A stretch of 64,000 nt of DNA from CAWFZT01 sp963820415 (lineage in GTDB: Bacteria > Chloroflexota > Anaerolineae > Anaerolineales > Anaerolineaceae): contig CAWFZT010000011.1 of assembly GCA_963820415.1 (NCBI GenBank), forward strand, positions 213,134-277,133. Direction: 5' to 3'. The notes beneath the pieces were generated by a model. It was not told where the DNA came from. It searched no databases and saw only the letters and a list, made by a program, of their open reading frames with translations. Position 1 is the first letter of the stretch. Each line of letters opens with the position of its first letter. Position numbers and translations under genes: made by a program. Below are positions 43,313 to 53,700 of this stretch, one piece after another.

Positions 43313-44554
43313 ATGATGAGCGACCAACCACCCGCTCCCACGTTTGAAGTCTTCGTGCAGTGGCTGCGCCAGGCCCTGGATAACCTTTACGACACGCATG
43401 CCATCCAGCGCAACCCACTGGCCGATTTGTTCGGCCAGGAGCAGATGACGCGCCTGCTGAAAGGGCAAAACCTGCGGAAAGTCCTCCTGCAATGCATTCA
43501 AAGCCTGGGCGAGACGAAGCTTCCCAACTCTTCCCCGGATTGGCTGGCCTACCGCATCCTGGAAATGCGCTATCTCGACGGTCTTCCGGTGGACGAGATT
43601 GCCATCGAGCTGTCAATCAGCAAGAGCCAGTTTTTCCGCGACCAGGCCAGGGCGGTCAACCTGCTGGCCGATATTGCCTGGGACCGCTGCCAATCGCTGG
43701 CCAATCTCCCGGCCGATCAGATGCCCCCAACCGAAAAGAATTTAGCCGAGGCGGAGGCGAAACGCCTCTCCGACCAGTCCACGCGCGAGATGGTCGACCT
43801 GGATCAACTGGTCGAAGACCTGCACTCAACCCTGGAAATGCTCGGCCAGCCCGGTTTTTGGAAGGCCGGCATGCGGACGAAACAGAATGTGCTGTTGCCT
43901 TCCGCCAACCGGGTTATGCTGCGCCAGGCTGTGCTGATCCTGTCCGGCTGGGCCGCCAGCCGTTACCCGCACGGCGAGCTGTCCCTGGAGACTTTCCGAC
44001 GCTCCGGAAGCATGGGCCTGGCTTTGCAGGTGAGCGGGGAGGCAAGCGGGGATGGCGCGGCGGATGACCGGTCGATTGATATCGCCGGCGAGCTGCTGGC
44101 CTCCCTGGGTGGAAAATTGAATATCGCCGAACAGCCCGGCGCCTGGCAGGCCAGCCTGGAATGGAGCAATGCCGAGCCGGTCGTGCTGGTGGTAGACGAC
44201 GACGTAGACATCCTGGCCCTTTTCCGCCGCTACCTGACCGGTTATCCCTGGCAGGTGCTGGCCCCTGCGAACGGAGCCGAGGCGCCTAAACTCATCGAAA
44301 CCATTCGTCCCGCGGTGGTCATGCTGGACGTGATGATGCCGCGGGTCGACGGCTGGGAGCTGCTGGCGGCCATCAAGAACAATCCCGCTACCCGGGATAT
44401 TCCGGTGATCGTCTGCTCGGTACTTAAATCGCCAGCCCTGGCGCTTAACCTGGGGGCGGCGGCGTATCTTCCCAAGCCCGTGTCTCAGCAGGCCTTGATC
44501 GAGGCGCTGGCCCGCTGGAGCCAGCCCAGCTATACTGCGGCGCCTGGCTCTTGA
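43313..44554 (+). CDS. Response regulator with N-terminal HTH-like and degenerate GHKL-like regions
   Basis: Protein of 413 residues with an unusual order. Residues about 65-115 hold a helix-turn-helix-like stretch (ILEMRYLDGLPVDEIAIELS, ISKSQFFRDQARAVNLLADI) like those of sigma or transposase families. Residues about 165-285 resemble a worn GHKL/HATPase domain: NRVMLRQAVLILSGWAAS, then LASLGGKLNI and WQASLEWSNAEP, with no intact N or G boxes. A canonical receiver domain closes the protein (about 290-405): VVLVVDDDVDI, phospho-acceptor Asp in VVMLDVMMPRVDGW, Ser in VIVCSVL and Lys in YLPKPVS. The last 110 bases overlap the histidine kinase gene on the other strand. Confidence 0.8.
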   Translation: MMSDQPPAPTFEVFVQWLRQALDNLYDTHAIQRNPLADLFGQEQMTRLLKGQNLRKVLLQCIQSLGETKLPNSSPDWLAYRILEMRYLDGLPVDEIAIELSISKSQFFRDQARAVNLLADIAWDRCQSLANLPADQMPPTEKNLAEAEAKRLSDQSTREMVDLDQLVEDLHSTLEMLGQPGFWKAGMRTKQNVLLPSANRVMLRQAVLILSGWAASRYPHGELSLETFRRSGSMGLALQVSGEASGDGAADDRSIDIAGELLASLGGKLNIAEQPGAWQASLEWSNAEPVVLVVDDDVDILALFRRYLTGYPWQVLAPANGAEAPKLIETIRPAVVMLDVMMPRVDGWELLAAIKNNPATRDIPVIVCSVLKSPALALNLGAAAYLPKPVSQQALIEALARWSQPSYTAAPGS

Positions 44555-46712
44555 TCAGTGCATCCACTGCCCGGATGGCTTCATTTGGCCGAAAACCGGC
44601 CGGGCGGGCCAGCTCAATCTTCCCCTGCAGGTCATGTTGCAACAATTTTTCTTCATGACCGGTGATCACGATCACCGGAATATCCTTTAGCTCTGGCTCG
44701 GCATTTTTCTGCGCCAACACACCCAAGCCATCTTTCTCCGGCATTTCCAGGTCGAGCAGCACCAGCTCAGGATGGCGCTGGCGCATGGCAGCCAGCGCTT
44801 CTTCCCCATCGTGCGCCTCTACAATCTGGTCATTGGGGATGCGCGGGCGCAACATGCGGCGGAAAAGCCTGGTAATGTTCTGGTCATCATCTGCTACCAG
44901 GGCGCTGTGCGGAGAGATGCCCAGGCGCTCGATGGTCGCCCACAAAAGCTTGCCGGTTACCGGTTTGACCAGTAAATCCTGCGCGCCAAAGGCTTCTGCC
45001 GAGCGGCGTCCAGAAGGGATGAGGCAGCGGATGAACAGGCGTTTACTGCCGGCAGGCAGGTCGTCCAGACCGTGCTCGGTGATCACCGCCAGGGCATCGT
45101 ACTGCTCGGCCAGGCTCAGCGCCTCCGGCAGGCTGTCAGTTTTATAGATCTGGCAATCTTCCATCTGCCTTTGAAACAGCGCCTGCGCCCTGGGGTCGCT
45201 GAAATCGACCACCACCACCGGCACCGCCGGATCAGCCAGCTCAACCGGCCGGTAGATGTAAGCCGGTTTGGGCTGCCGGTTTCCCGCTTCTTTGCCTTCA
45301 CTTTCCGGCCTGACCGGCAAAGTCAACCAGAAGGTCGAGCCCTGGCCATAGATACTTTCCACGCCCATCTTCCCGCCGTGCGCCTCAACGATTTTCTTGC
45401 TGATCGGCAGCCCCAGGCCCGAGCCGCTGTGCCAGGTGGTCTCCGGCGGGCCGCTGGTCTGGAACTCATCGAAGACGTGCGGCAGCTCGTCGTTAGAAAT
45501 GCCTTTGCCAGTGTCGCTGACCTTAATCTCGACCGTATCGACTTTAGGCTCAGCGCTCAGGGTAATCTTGCCCCGGTTGGTAAAGCGCGCCGCATTCACC
45601 AGCAAGTTGAGCAGCACCTGCCGGATGCGCAGCCGGTCAATCCACAGGTCAGGCAGGCCCTCTGCGGCGCGCAATTCCAGCGCCAATCCTTTCGTGTTGG
45701 TGTAATCGCGCACCATGCCGGCCGCTTCGCCCATCACCTCTTGCAGCGGCACGAGTGTATAGGTCATGCCCAGGCGGCCGGCGTCCAGGCGCGCCATGTC
45801 GATCACGTCGTCGACCAACTCCAGCACGTGCCGGGCGCTGCGGTAAATAGCATTCAGGTCGCTGCGATAGACCGGTGGAAGCTCCACCCCGCTGTAGCTT
45901 TCCGGCGAGGTCATGATCACCTCAATAAAGCCGATGATCAGGTTCAAGGGCGTGCGCATTTCGTGGCTGACCGTGGTGACGAAGTTTGCTTTAAATTGCT
46001 CGGCTTGTTCGGCAGTCTTGGAAGCGATCATCAGCGCCGAATTGGCGCGCTCCAGGCGGTAATAAGCCAGGTCGACTTCTTTGAGGGCCTTGACCAGCTT
46101 GCCGCGATGTTCGCGCGCTTCTTCCATATGCGTGCGCGCTTCGGCATAGCTGACCAGGGAACGCTCGGTGACGAACAGCAGCGTCCGGCGCGTCATAAAC
46201 CCGATCAGGCCGGTAAACGCCCCACCGCCGATGATGCCAACCGCTAAACCGGCGCCGCCCGGCGCCAGCAGGCCGCGCAGTGGCACGAGCACGCAAAAAG
46301 CGACCAGCAGCTCCATCAAAACCCCCACCGGCCAGCCGGCGATGGTCAAACCTACCAACGGCAGCAGCGCCAGCAGGAAGCCAATCCCAGGGTGCTGGAA
46401 GAGCGCCAAGTTGACCAGGATACCGGTGGCCAGGCTGACCAGCAAGGCCAGGCGGGCCAGCTCCAGGCGGCGCGGGATGAGCCACAGGGTGGCTCCCAGC
46501 AGGGCAATTACGATCCCGCTGCTCAGCCAGATGCGTGCGCCCAGCTCGACCGGCCAGGTCATCCCCCCCACAAAAAACCAGAGCAGGTCAACCCCCAGCA
46601 CGGCAAGGGTGATATCGCGCAGGGTTTCACGCGAGAGATCGCTCAGCTCGGTTTCGAGCTCAGGGCTGCGCCGGGAAGCAGCCTCCGCAGGTCGCAGAAA
46701 ACCAATTTTCAT
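44445..46712 (-). CDS. Hybrid sensor histidine kinase with two receiver domains
   Basis: Membrane kinase of 755 residues. The N terminus has about six membrane spans (TLRDITLAVLGVDLLWFFVG to GAGLAVGIIGGGAFTGLIGF). A coiled coil leads to HisKA with FVTTVSHEMRTPLNLIIGF (His about 251), then an HATPase domain with VLLNLLVNAARF, VSDTGKGIS, SGSGLGLPISKKIV and STFWLTLPV. A receiver-like domain without acidic pocket follows (about 500-600, PAVPVVVVDFSDP). A second receiver (about 600-720) has VADDDQN and LVLLDLEMPEKDGL but Arg in LARPAGF where Lys is usual. The C-terminal tail (WAGSSGPAPRSRPAE) is encoded opposite the last part of the response-regulator gene. The ATG at 46712 has GGAG five bases upstream. 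Confidence 0.88.
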   Translation of the reverse strand: MKIGFLRPAEAASRRSPELETELSDLSRETLRDITLAVLGVDLLWFFVGGMTWPVELGARIWLSSGIVIALLGATLWLIPRRLELARLALLVSLATGILVNLALFQHPGIGFLLALLPLVGLTIAGWPVGVLMELLVAFCVLVPLRGLLAPGGAGLAVGIIGGGAFTGLIGFMTRRTLLFVTERSLVSYAEARTHMEEAREHRGKLVKALKEVDLAYYRLERANSALMIASKTAEQAEQFKANFVTTVSHEMRTPLNLIIGFIEVIMTSPESYSGVELPPVYRSDLNAIYRSARHVLELVDDVIDMARLDAGRLGMTYTLVPLQEVMGEAAGMVRDYTNTKGLALELRAAEGLPDLWIDRLRIRQVLLNLLVNAARFTNRGKITLSAEPKVDTVEIKVSDTGKGISNDELPHVFDEFQTSGPPETTWHSGSGLGLPISKKIVEAHGGKMGVESIYGQGSTFWLTLPVRPESEGKEAGNRQPKPAYIYRPVELADPAVPVVVVDFSDPRAQALFQRQMEDCQIYKTDSLPEALSLAEQYDALAVITEHGLDDLPAGSKRLFIRCLIPSGRRSAEAFGAQDLLVKPVTGKLLWATIERLGISPHSALVADDDQNITRLFRRMLRPRIPNDQIVEAHDGEEALAAMRQRHPELVLLDLEMPEKDGLGVLAQKNAEPELKDIPVIVITGHEEKLLQHDLQGKIELARPAGFRPNEAIRAVDALIKSQAPQYSWAGSSGPAPRSRPAETRAWEDTPPPPG

Positions 46713-46892
46713 AAGGACTCCGTTTAAAAGGAAACGTTCCCTCTAAATCGAATATTTTAGTCCATTTAGCCCGAATATAAGAAAACCTTGTGACCTCACT
46801 TTTGCAGTGCGAGCACCATAGCCAACACCGGTAAAGAGTTCATATACAAGCGGGTAGCTTCCCTTGTGAAGGTTACCGGAAAGAGACGAGGT

Positions 46893-47330
46893 TTAACCTG
46901 CTACTTCTCCCATCCAATGAACCCAACTTGCACCGATCTGTTGGGCATTGTTGACCAGAGCCTGGTCGGCTGTCCACAGTTCTGCGCCCAGTTGTTCGGC
47001 TGCAGCCAGGTAAAAACCATCATAAGCAGCTCTTTGCTGCAAACGGGTTGCCCAGTCAAAAGCTCTGCGTATGGATACATCAACTTGCTGAACGCCTAAA
47101 CTGGCTGTCAATAGCTCAAGCGCCTGACAAGCTATCGCTTCCGTAATCACATTTGCGAAGCGATAGTGATGAATAACGGATGTCACCTCGCACCACCACA
47201 GACCAGGCGCAAAAGGCACACAGCCGCGTTGGGCCAGATGGTCCATGACGCGCGCCGCTGCAGCGGAGTGTGGCGTTTTGAGCACGCTAAATACAGCCAA
47301 ACTGGCATCAATCACGACTGAAGAGCTCAT
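46893..47330 (-). CDS. vapC: PIN-domain ribonuclease toxin, VapC family
   Basis: Protein of 145 residues. The start at 47330 lies within the antitoxin gene, 23 bases before its end. The PIN acidic residues are VVIDASL, CEVTSV, AYDGFYLAAAEQLG and LWTADQALVN, forming the Asp/Glu metal centre for RNA cleavage. An open frame further upstream would give 15 extra residues without a ribosome site. It pairs with the VapB-like gene in the usual antitoxin-then-toxin order. Confidence 0.85.
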   Translation of the reverse strand: MSSSVVIDASLAVFSVLKTPHSAAAARVMDHLAQRGCVPFAPGLWWCEVTSVIHHYRFANVITEAIACQALELLTASLGVQQVDVSIRRAFDWATRLQQRAAYDGFYLAAAEQLGAELWTADQALVNNAQQIGASWVHWMGEVAG

Positions 47331-47589
47331 TATCGCGTTCCTCGCGCATCTGATGAAGGTCAGCCACAACGTCAATAGCGAGCATTGGCATGGAATCGCG
47401 CAACTGCTGCGCTGCTTCCAGGGCTGCGTTCATGCGTACCTGCTGCTCGTTTTGCGCCAGTTTTTCCAGACCGGCATCAATGGCCAGGCGGGTGATTTCA
47501 GCGAAGCTTTTTCCCTGGGCCTGAGCCAGGGCAGCTAACTTTTTACGCTGTTTGGGCTCCAGAAGCATTTGGACACGTTGCTTAGGCAT
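47308..47589 (-). CDS. vapB: Antitoxin of the VapC pair (ribbon-helix-helix-like)
   Basis: Small protein of 93 residues starting MPKQRVQMLLEPKQRKKLAA, then AQGKSFAEITRLAIDAGLEK, a CopG-like ribbon-helix-helix. The C-terminal tail (LRDSMPMLAIDVVADLHQMR) should bind and block the PIN toxin. GGAG is eight bases upstream of the ATG at 47589; a longer open frame would pass through an inverted-repeat element. A dyad at 47603-47621 suggests autoregulation. Confidence 0.8.
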   Translation of the reverse strand: MPKQRVQMLLEPKQRKKLAALAQAQGKSFAEITRLAIDAGLEKLAQNEQQVRMNAALEAAQQLRDSMPMLAIDVVADLHQMREERDNELFSRD

Positions 47590-47602
47590 CGAACGCTCTC
47601 CT

Positions 47603-47621
47603 TGTGTATGATGTATACACA
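47603..47621. promoter_or_regulatory. Operator dyad of the VapBC-type pair
   Basis: Arms TGTGTAT and ATACACA with a 5-bp spacer, 14 bp upstream of the antitoxin ATG. A TATAAT box read on the minus strand lies at 47627-47632, so repressor binding would cover the transcription start. No clear -35 was found. Confidence 0.6.
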
Positions 47622-47696
47622 TACATATTATATCCCGGATTCGCAAACGCGCTATGATGATTTTGTATGGGGTGTCGCTGCCCAATATTAACAAGA

Positions 47697-47772
47697 AGTA
47701 GGGTGGTTTTCTGAACCCACCTTTTGCCAGACGTATGAAATCCAGCAAGGTGGGTCAAGAGACCCACCCTAC
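47697..47772. repeat. AGTAGGGTGG-family element at the alpha-2-macroglobulin 3' end
   Basis: Begins AGTAGGGTGG and ends ACCCACCCTAC, with internal GGGTGGTTTTCTGAACCCACC and GGTGGGTCAAGAGACCCACC hairpins, in inverted orientation relative to 24077-24154. Its right end contributes the stop codon of the alpha-2-macroglobulin gene (47769-47771). Confidence 0.85.
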
Positions 47773-50700
47773 GGCTCGACCGTAAATACGCTCCCATCGC
47801 CGCGGCCGTAGACCTCGGGGAAGTAAAACTCCTGGGCGGTGGGCGGGATGACCTGGAACACACCGGCGGTCATGGCGCGCACCCGGTAGGTGTAGGTGTA
47901 CGTGCCGCCCGGCAGGTAATCCGCCGAGAGCACCACCTTCTCGTCGCGCAGCTCAGCGTGCGGGAAGTACCACCAGCCCCAGCCGTCCTGGCCAATGCGC
48001 GTCCAGTCGTAGTCCTGCGGGATGTCGTTGGTCGGGCTGGATTTCAGCGAAATGTCGATGCCTTCCAATCCGGCCGGCAGCGGGTCGTTGACCAGCACAT
48101 AGCTCAGCCCCTTGGGCGCCACGATGGTCAGCACCACCTGCAGCTCCTGTCCCAGGTTGGCCTGGGTGATCGGAGTCTTCAGGTTATTCAGCGCATAGTA
48201 GCGCCGGGTGAGCAGGATGCCCTGGTCGAGCGCCTTCACCTGCCCCACCGGTAGGTAAACGGTCAGGTGGGTGGTGTAGTAGAGCGCCCCGCCCTGCCCG
48301 TCGCGGGCGAACACCAGCCGGTTGGCCTGCCCGGCCAGCAGGTCTTTGACTGCCACCTGCAGAGTCTGCGAGGTGCGCAGGTTGTCCTTGTTGACCTGCC
48401 CCTGGCCGAGGGTCTTGCCGTTGAGCTGTACAGCATAAGCATAGTTCGCATTCAGCTCGCCGGACTGCACCATCCAGTCCGTCAGCGCCATCAGCGTAAA
48501 GGCGGTTTCCTGGGTGGATTGCCAGTGCCCGTCCGTGCGGGAGGCCATCAGCCAGCGCACGGCGTTAGCCGTCAGCGGATTCTGCGGGTCGATGTGGGTC
48601 AACGCTTCGAGGATGATGGCTGTCGAGCGCGTGTCGGTATTCCAGTTCATGAAATCGACCGTCTTTTCCTGCCAGTGCGTCCCGGTAGCCGAGAGCACGG
48701 CGGCGTTGACCAGGTCAGAGCGCAGCGTATCCAGACGCGGGTCCTTCGGGTCGATGATGAACAGCGTCTCGGCCAGCAAGGCGCGACCGTACAGGTCCAG
48801 CCACTCGCGCTTATCAAACAGAGTCACGGCCGTGCTGACCGGGGCCTGGCCAGCGATGGCCAACACGTAGACCATGAAGGCCTGGCGGTTGCGAGTAGAT
48901 GGCTGGTCGGTGGACAAAGCCCCGATGCGCATGGACAGGTAATTCAGCCCATTATTTAGCACGGTCTGGTCGACGGTGTAATCGGCGGCTTTGGCTTCCA
49001 CAAGCCCCAGCACCACGTAGGCGCTGGTCAGATCGTCGCTGTTGCCGGTCCACCAGCCCCAGCCGCCGTCCGCGTTCTGGCGGTTGTACAGGCGCTGCAG
49101 GCCGGTGCTGACCTGCGTCTTGAGCTCCGCCGCCAGGGCCGGGTCGTTTATCCCGGCCGCTTGCAGGGCGCGCGTGGTCAACACGTTGGGCAGGAAGCGC
49201 GAGACGGTCTGCTCGGTGCACTCGTACGGGTAATGCGTGAGATAATCCAGCCCGTCCGTCATACTGGCGGCCAGGGACGGCTCAATCTTGACCGTCAGGC
49301 TGCCGTTGGTGACCGGGATTTGGGTGGGCAGGCGCACCGCCTCGGTGCGGACTCCGGAAGTGCTCAGCTCGCCGGCCGTGCCGACCGTTTCGGGCGCTTC
49401 GTAGCTATAGACCGGAATGCCCTGGTTATCCAGCGTGCCCAGGGTCGGGCGACTGGAGTCGCTGAAGCTGCCTCCTTTGGCGCTGAAGACCAGGTCGGCG
49501 CGGGTCGAATCGGCCGGCACGCTGGCCTGCCAGGTAACGAAGGCCTGCTCGCCATCCTTCAGCGCCACCGTCTGGGTAGGCTTACCCGCCAGGGTCACGC
49601 CGCGGGCGTCCAGGGATAAGTCTACGCTCAGCGCCTGGCCGGTGTTGTTCTGCACCTCCGCCCCCAGGGTGACCTGGTCGCCGGCCACCATGAAGCGCGG
49701 CGTCTGCGGCCTGACCAGCAGCGGGCGTGAGCTGACGATATCGATGGTCGACTGCCCGGCGCGCGTATCCAATGTCACGGCGCGGGCGTCCATGCGCCAG
49801 GTGGTCAGGTTATCCGGCAGGGTCACGCTCACCTGCCCCATGCCGTTCTGGTCGGTGTGCAAATCGGCTTTCCAAAAGGCCGTATCAGGGAAGTTCTGCC
49901 GCACGGCCGGCACGCCAAACTCTCCCCCGCCCTTGCCGCCGCCCCCGCCGCCGGCATGCTCGCCGCTAACCAGCCCCGCCTGCAGCAAAGCGTTGAAATC
50001 ATCCATGCTGGCGGCGATGCTGATAGCGGTGCGCACGCTCAGGTTGCGTTCCGAGTAGAAGAAGTCCAGAATGGGCGGCGAGTTGGGATCCATCAGCGAG
50101 AGCGTCGCCAGGTCTGAGAGGCCCAGGCTGACCTCGGCCGGGGCCGGCTTACCATCCGCCCGGCTGGTTTTGACGGTGAAATTGACCGTGTCGCCCGGCC
50201 CGACCTGCTGCTTGTCGGGCGTGACCTGCACGGTCAGCGCCTGCTGCTCGGTCGAGACGTTCAGTTTGGCCATGCCGATCTTGTAGGCCGGGCGCGGATT
50301 GGTCACATCTACGCCCTTGACCACCACCACCGACACATACACTACCGGGGCCATGTCGGCGGTGACGGGAAGCGGGTAAAGCGTGCTGTTGTTGCTCAAC
50401 TGCAGCACAGCCTGGCGGCGGATCTTGCCGCGCTCGACCGTCACCAGGGCGTAGGCGCTGCCCTGGAAGGGCGAAGCGATCAGGATGCTGGCCGCGTCGC
50501 CCGGCTTGTAGGTGGTCTTATCCAGCACAAGCTGGAAAGTGCGGTCGTTGGACTGCCGCCAGGGGATGTATTCCGAACCAGCGACCCACAGGTAGCCGGC
50601 CGATGAGGCCGGGTTGCCAGCCTTGTCGACGGCTGACACCACGGCGCGGTAATCGCCGCCCGCCGTGGGGGTAAAGGTCACCGAGGCGAGACCTTTTTCG

Positions 50701-53700
50701 TCGGTCGCCACGTCTTTGAAGCTGGCCACCGGGGTGTCCTTGACGCTGGTCACCCACTGCAGCACACCCTGTGGGTCCAGTTGCTGTACGGAGAACCACT
50801 GCCGCTGGCTGATGTCCACCTTCAGCTTCTGGTTGGCCAGCGGTTTACCATCCCAATCCACGGCTGCCAGGTCGAACACCTGCGGCTGGCCTTCCTGGCC
50901 GACGTAATCCTCGGGGCGGATGCCGACGTACACCTGACTGCGGTGAGCGGTCACCTGGGCCTGGGCGCTGACGGCGTTGGCCGCCACGTCGGTGACGGTC
51001 ACCTCGAGGGTCAGGCGCTGGCTGCCGCCGGCGTTCTGTACATTGGCGGGGATGGACAGGATCAGCTTGCCATCCGGCCCGGTGACGGCCTGGCCCTGGG
51101 CGATGATGCGGCTGCGGTCGCCGGTCAAGGTCTGGCCTTGCAATCCGCTGTCGAGCGAATCATCGTAGAAGCTATAATCCGACAGGTCGGCCGGCGCCTG
51201 GAAGTAGAACGGGTCGGATCGCAACGTCCAGTCCACGGCGGCGCCTTTCACCCCGCCGCCGGAGTAGTAGGAGGCAGCCACGTTAGCCGTGATCGTCTCA
51301 CCCGCCAGCAGGTTGGCCGGCGAGGCCGTCACCTGCACCTGGAACTCCGGCTTGCGGTATTCCGCCACGGTAAAGCTGAGCATGCCCAGCGCCGGGGTAT
51401 TTTTACTCGCTCCGGGGACGTCCACCGTGATGGTATAACCCCCCAGGGCTGCTTCAGGGTCGAGCATGAACTGCCCGTTGAAGGCCCCGTAGTCGTCCAG
51501 GGGCAGCGTCTGGCGAAAGACTTCCTGGCTGTAGCTCTGGATGACCACCTCGACCTGCTTCTGGCTGGGCAGAGAGTAGGCCAGGTCGTTGTCGGTGCGC
51601 ACGATGCCCTTGAAGTACACCGGCTGACCGGGGCGATAGAGCGGGCGGTCGCTGTAAACGTAGGCGAGAGTGTTGGTCGCCGGCATGTAAAAGCCCTGGT
51701 TAATGCCAAACTGCTCGGGGTACACCCCGCTGTCCCAGTTGCCGCTGGCGTAAGCAAAGGTCTGCGCATCCTGGCTGATCGCTACCAGTGATCGGTAGCC
51801 CTGGCTGGGATCCCAGGCGGGCAGGTCCAGGTGCAGCAGGCCGTCCTTGTCGGTCTTGCCAGCCCCCAGCACGTTGGAATCACCGTCGAGCACCTGAATC
51901 GACATGTCCGGCAGCGGCTTACCGCTGGCCGGGTCGGTGGCCCACACCAGGGCGTCGCTGGTGGAGGTCTTGAAAGTCAAATGGGCCTTCGTGACGGCCA
52001 GGAAGCGCTGGTCGACGTAGCTGCGCCCGCTGTGGTCCACGTTGGAAACGTTCAGGCTGAGGAAGAAGAAACCGGGCTCGAGCGGCTTACCATCCATTTT
52101 CTGCAGGGTCAGGCTGTCGGTTTTGGTCGTATTGAGCGGAGCATTGCCGTTAAACAGGTACTCGATCATCAGCTTGCTGCTATCCGGCTTGAAACTACCC
52201 GGGTCGATGCCTTTGCTCGGTTCGGTATAGCGCACGAAATCTTTGACGGTGACCCGGTAAAGCTTGATATCCAGCCAATCCGCGTTGGTATAGTAGTAGA
52301 AAAACTGCTGCGAGCCGCCCACCAGGTACTCTGGGTTATAGGGCATATTGAAGCCCGCCGAGGCCGCCAGGGCGGCTGTGGTGAACTTGATCGTTTGGCT
52401 GGAGTGGGTGGCATTGCCATAGCGGTCGGTCATGCCTGGCAGGATCTGCACCTGGTATGCGGTGGAAGGAGCCAGGCCGGAGAAATAGGCCGATTGGCCC
52501 TGGTCGTCATAATAGAGATTGTTCTTGGCCGTGAGCAGCGGGGTGAACACCACCTTGCTGGCGATGGTCTTCACATCCATCGGCGAAGCAAAGTGCAGGG
52601 CGAGTTGCCCACTCTGGACGCCGGTTGCCCCGTTGGCCGGGTCGGTGGAGGTCACTCCCGGAGGCGAGACGGTGTTCAGATTCCACACCACCTCCGTACC
52701 CAGCTTGCCGCCGTCCAGCGTCTGCGCATCCGCGCCGACTGTGATCAAGAAAGCGCTGGCCATCGGCAGGATCACCAGCGGGGTGAGCAGCACCGACATC
52801 TTATCACCGCTCCACTGCATGCGCAGTGGAAGCAGCCGGCCGTTACTATCGTTCAGCGTGATGGCCGGGTTGGCGCCGGCTGGCTGCATGGGCTGCATGA
52901 AGCGCAGGGTGATTTTGGGTAACTGGGAAAAGTTAAAACCGGCCTGACTCTGCGGGTCGAACACCTGCCCGTCCACCTCGATCTGCCACAGCTTGCCAGG
53001 GCGGGTGGTGAACTTCCAGGCAAACGGCTGCGCCAGGGCAGTCGCCGCGGCTCCGCCGGCGTCTTTCAGACCGGCCGGCAGGCTGACCGTATAGAGCGTG
53101 TTACTGTGGAGGGGCGCCTTGGGTTGGAACACGTACACCGAGGTGTTCAGCCATTGCCCTGCGCCATCCACGGCCGGGGAAAACTGCAACGGCTGGGGCA
53201 GCTTCGCCTGTTCTTCCTGGATGCCCAGCGCCACGACCGGCCGGTTGAACATGACCGTGATACGCGAGGCTACGTCCACGTCGCTGGCTGCATCAGCCGG
53301 GAAGACCTGGCTGACCTGCAGCGGGGTAAGGGTGTTAACCAGGAAGGTGTAGGCCTGGCCCAGGCGCACCCCGGCCTGGGAAGCGGCCTGGTCGCCGATG
53401 GTAACGCTATAAGCGCTGGCCGGCAGCAACGGCTTGCCGGGGGTAAAGCGCAGTTGGCTGGGGGTGGGCCAGGTGAACTGCCCGCTGACCGGGCTGCCGT
53501 CCGGGGCGGTCACCTGGAAGGCAGACTGCACCGAAGCGGCGTCCATGGCCTGGTCGAAGGTCACCTCGACCGGCGTATTCAGGGCAGCCTCATCGCTGGC
53601 AGCCGGTTTGGCCTCGACCACCTGCGGCGGCAGCGCCCCGGGCGTGGCGAGCAGCGTCGCCAGGCTGGGTCCGGCCGCAGTCGGCGTCGGAGCCGTCGTG

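Noticed and set aside
43313..43720. Reading the N-terminal part of the response regulator as a true sigma factor region
   Set aside because: Only a helix-turn-helix-like stretch is visible; region 2 motifs are absent.
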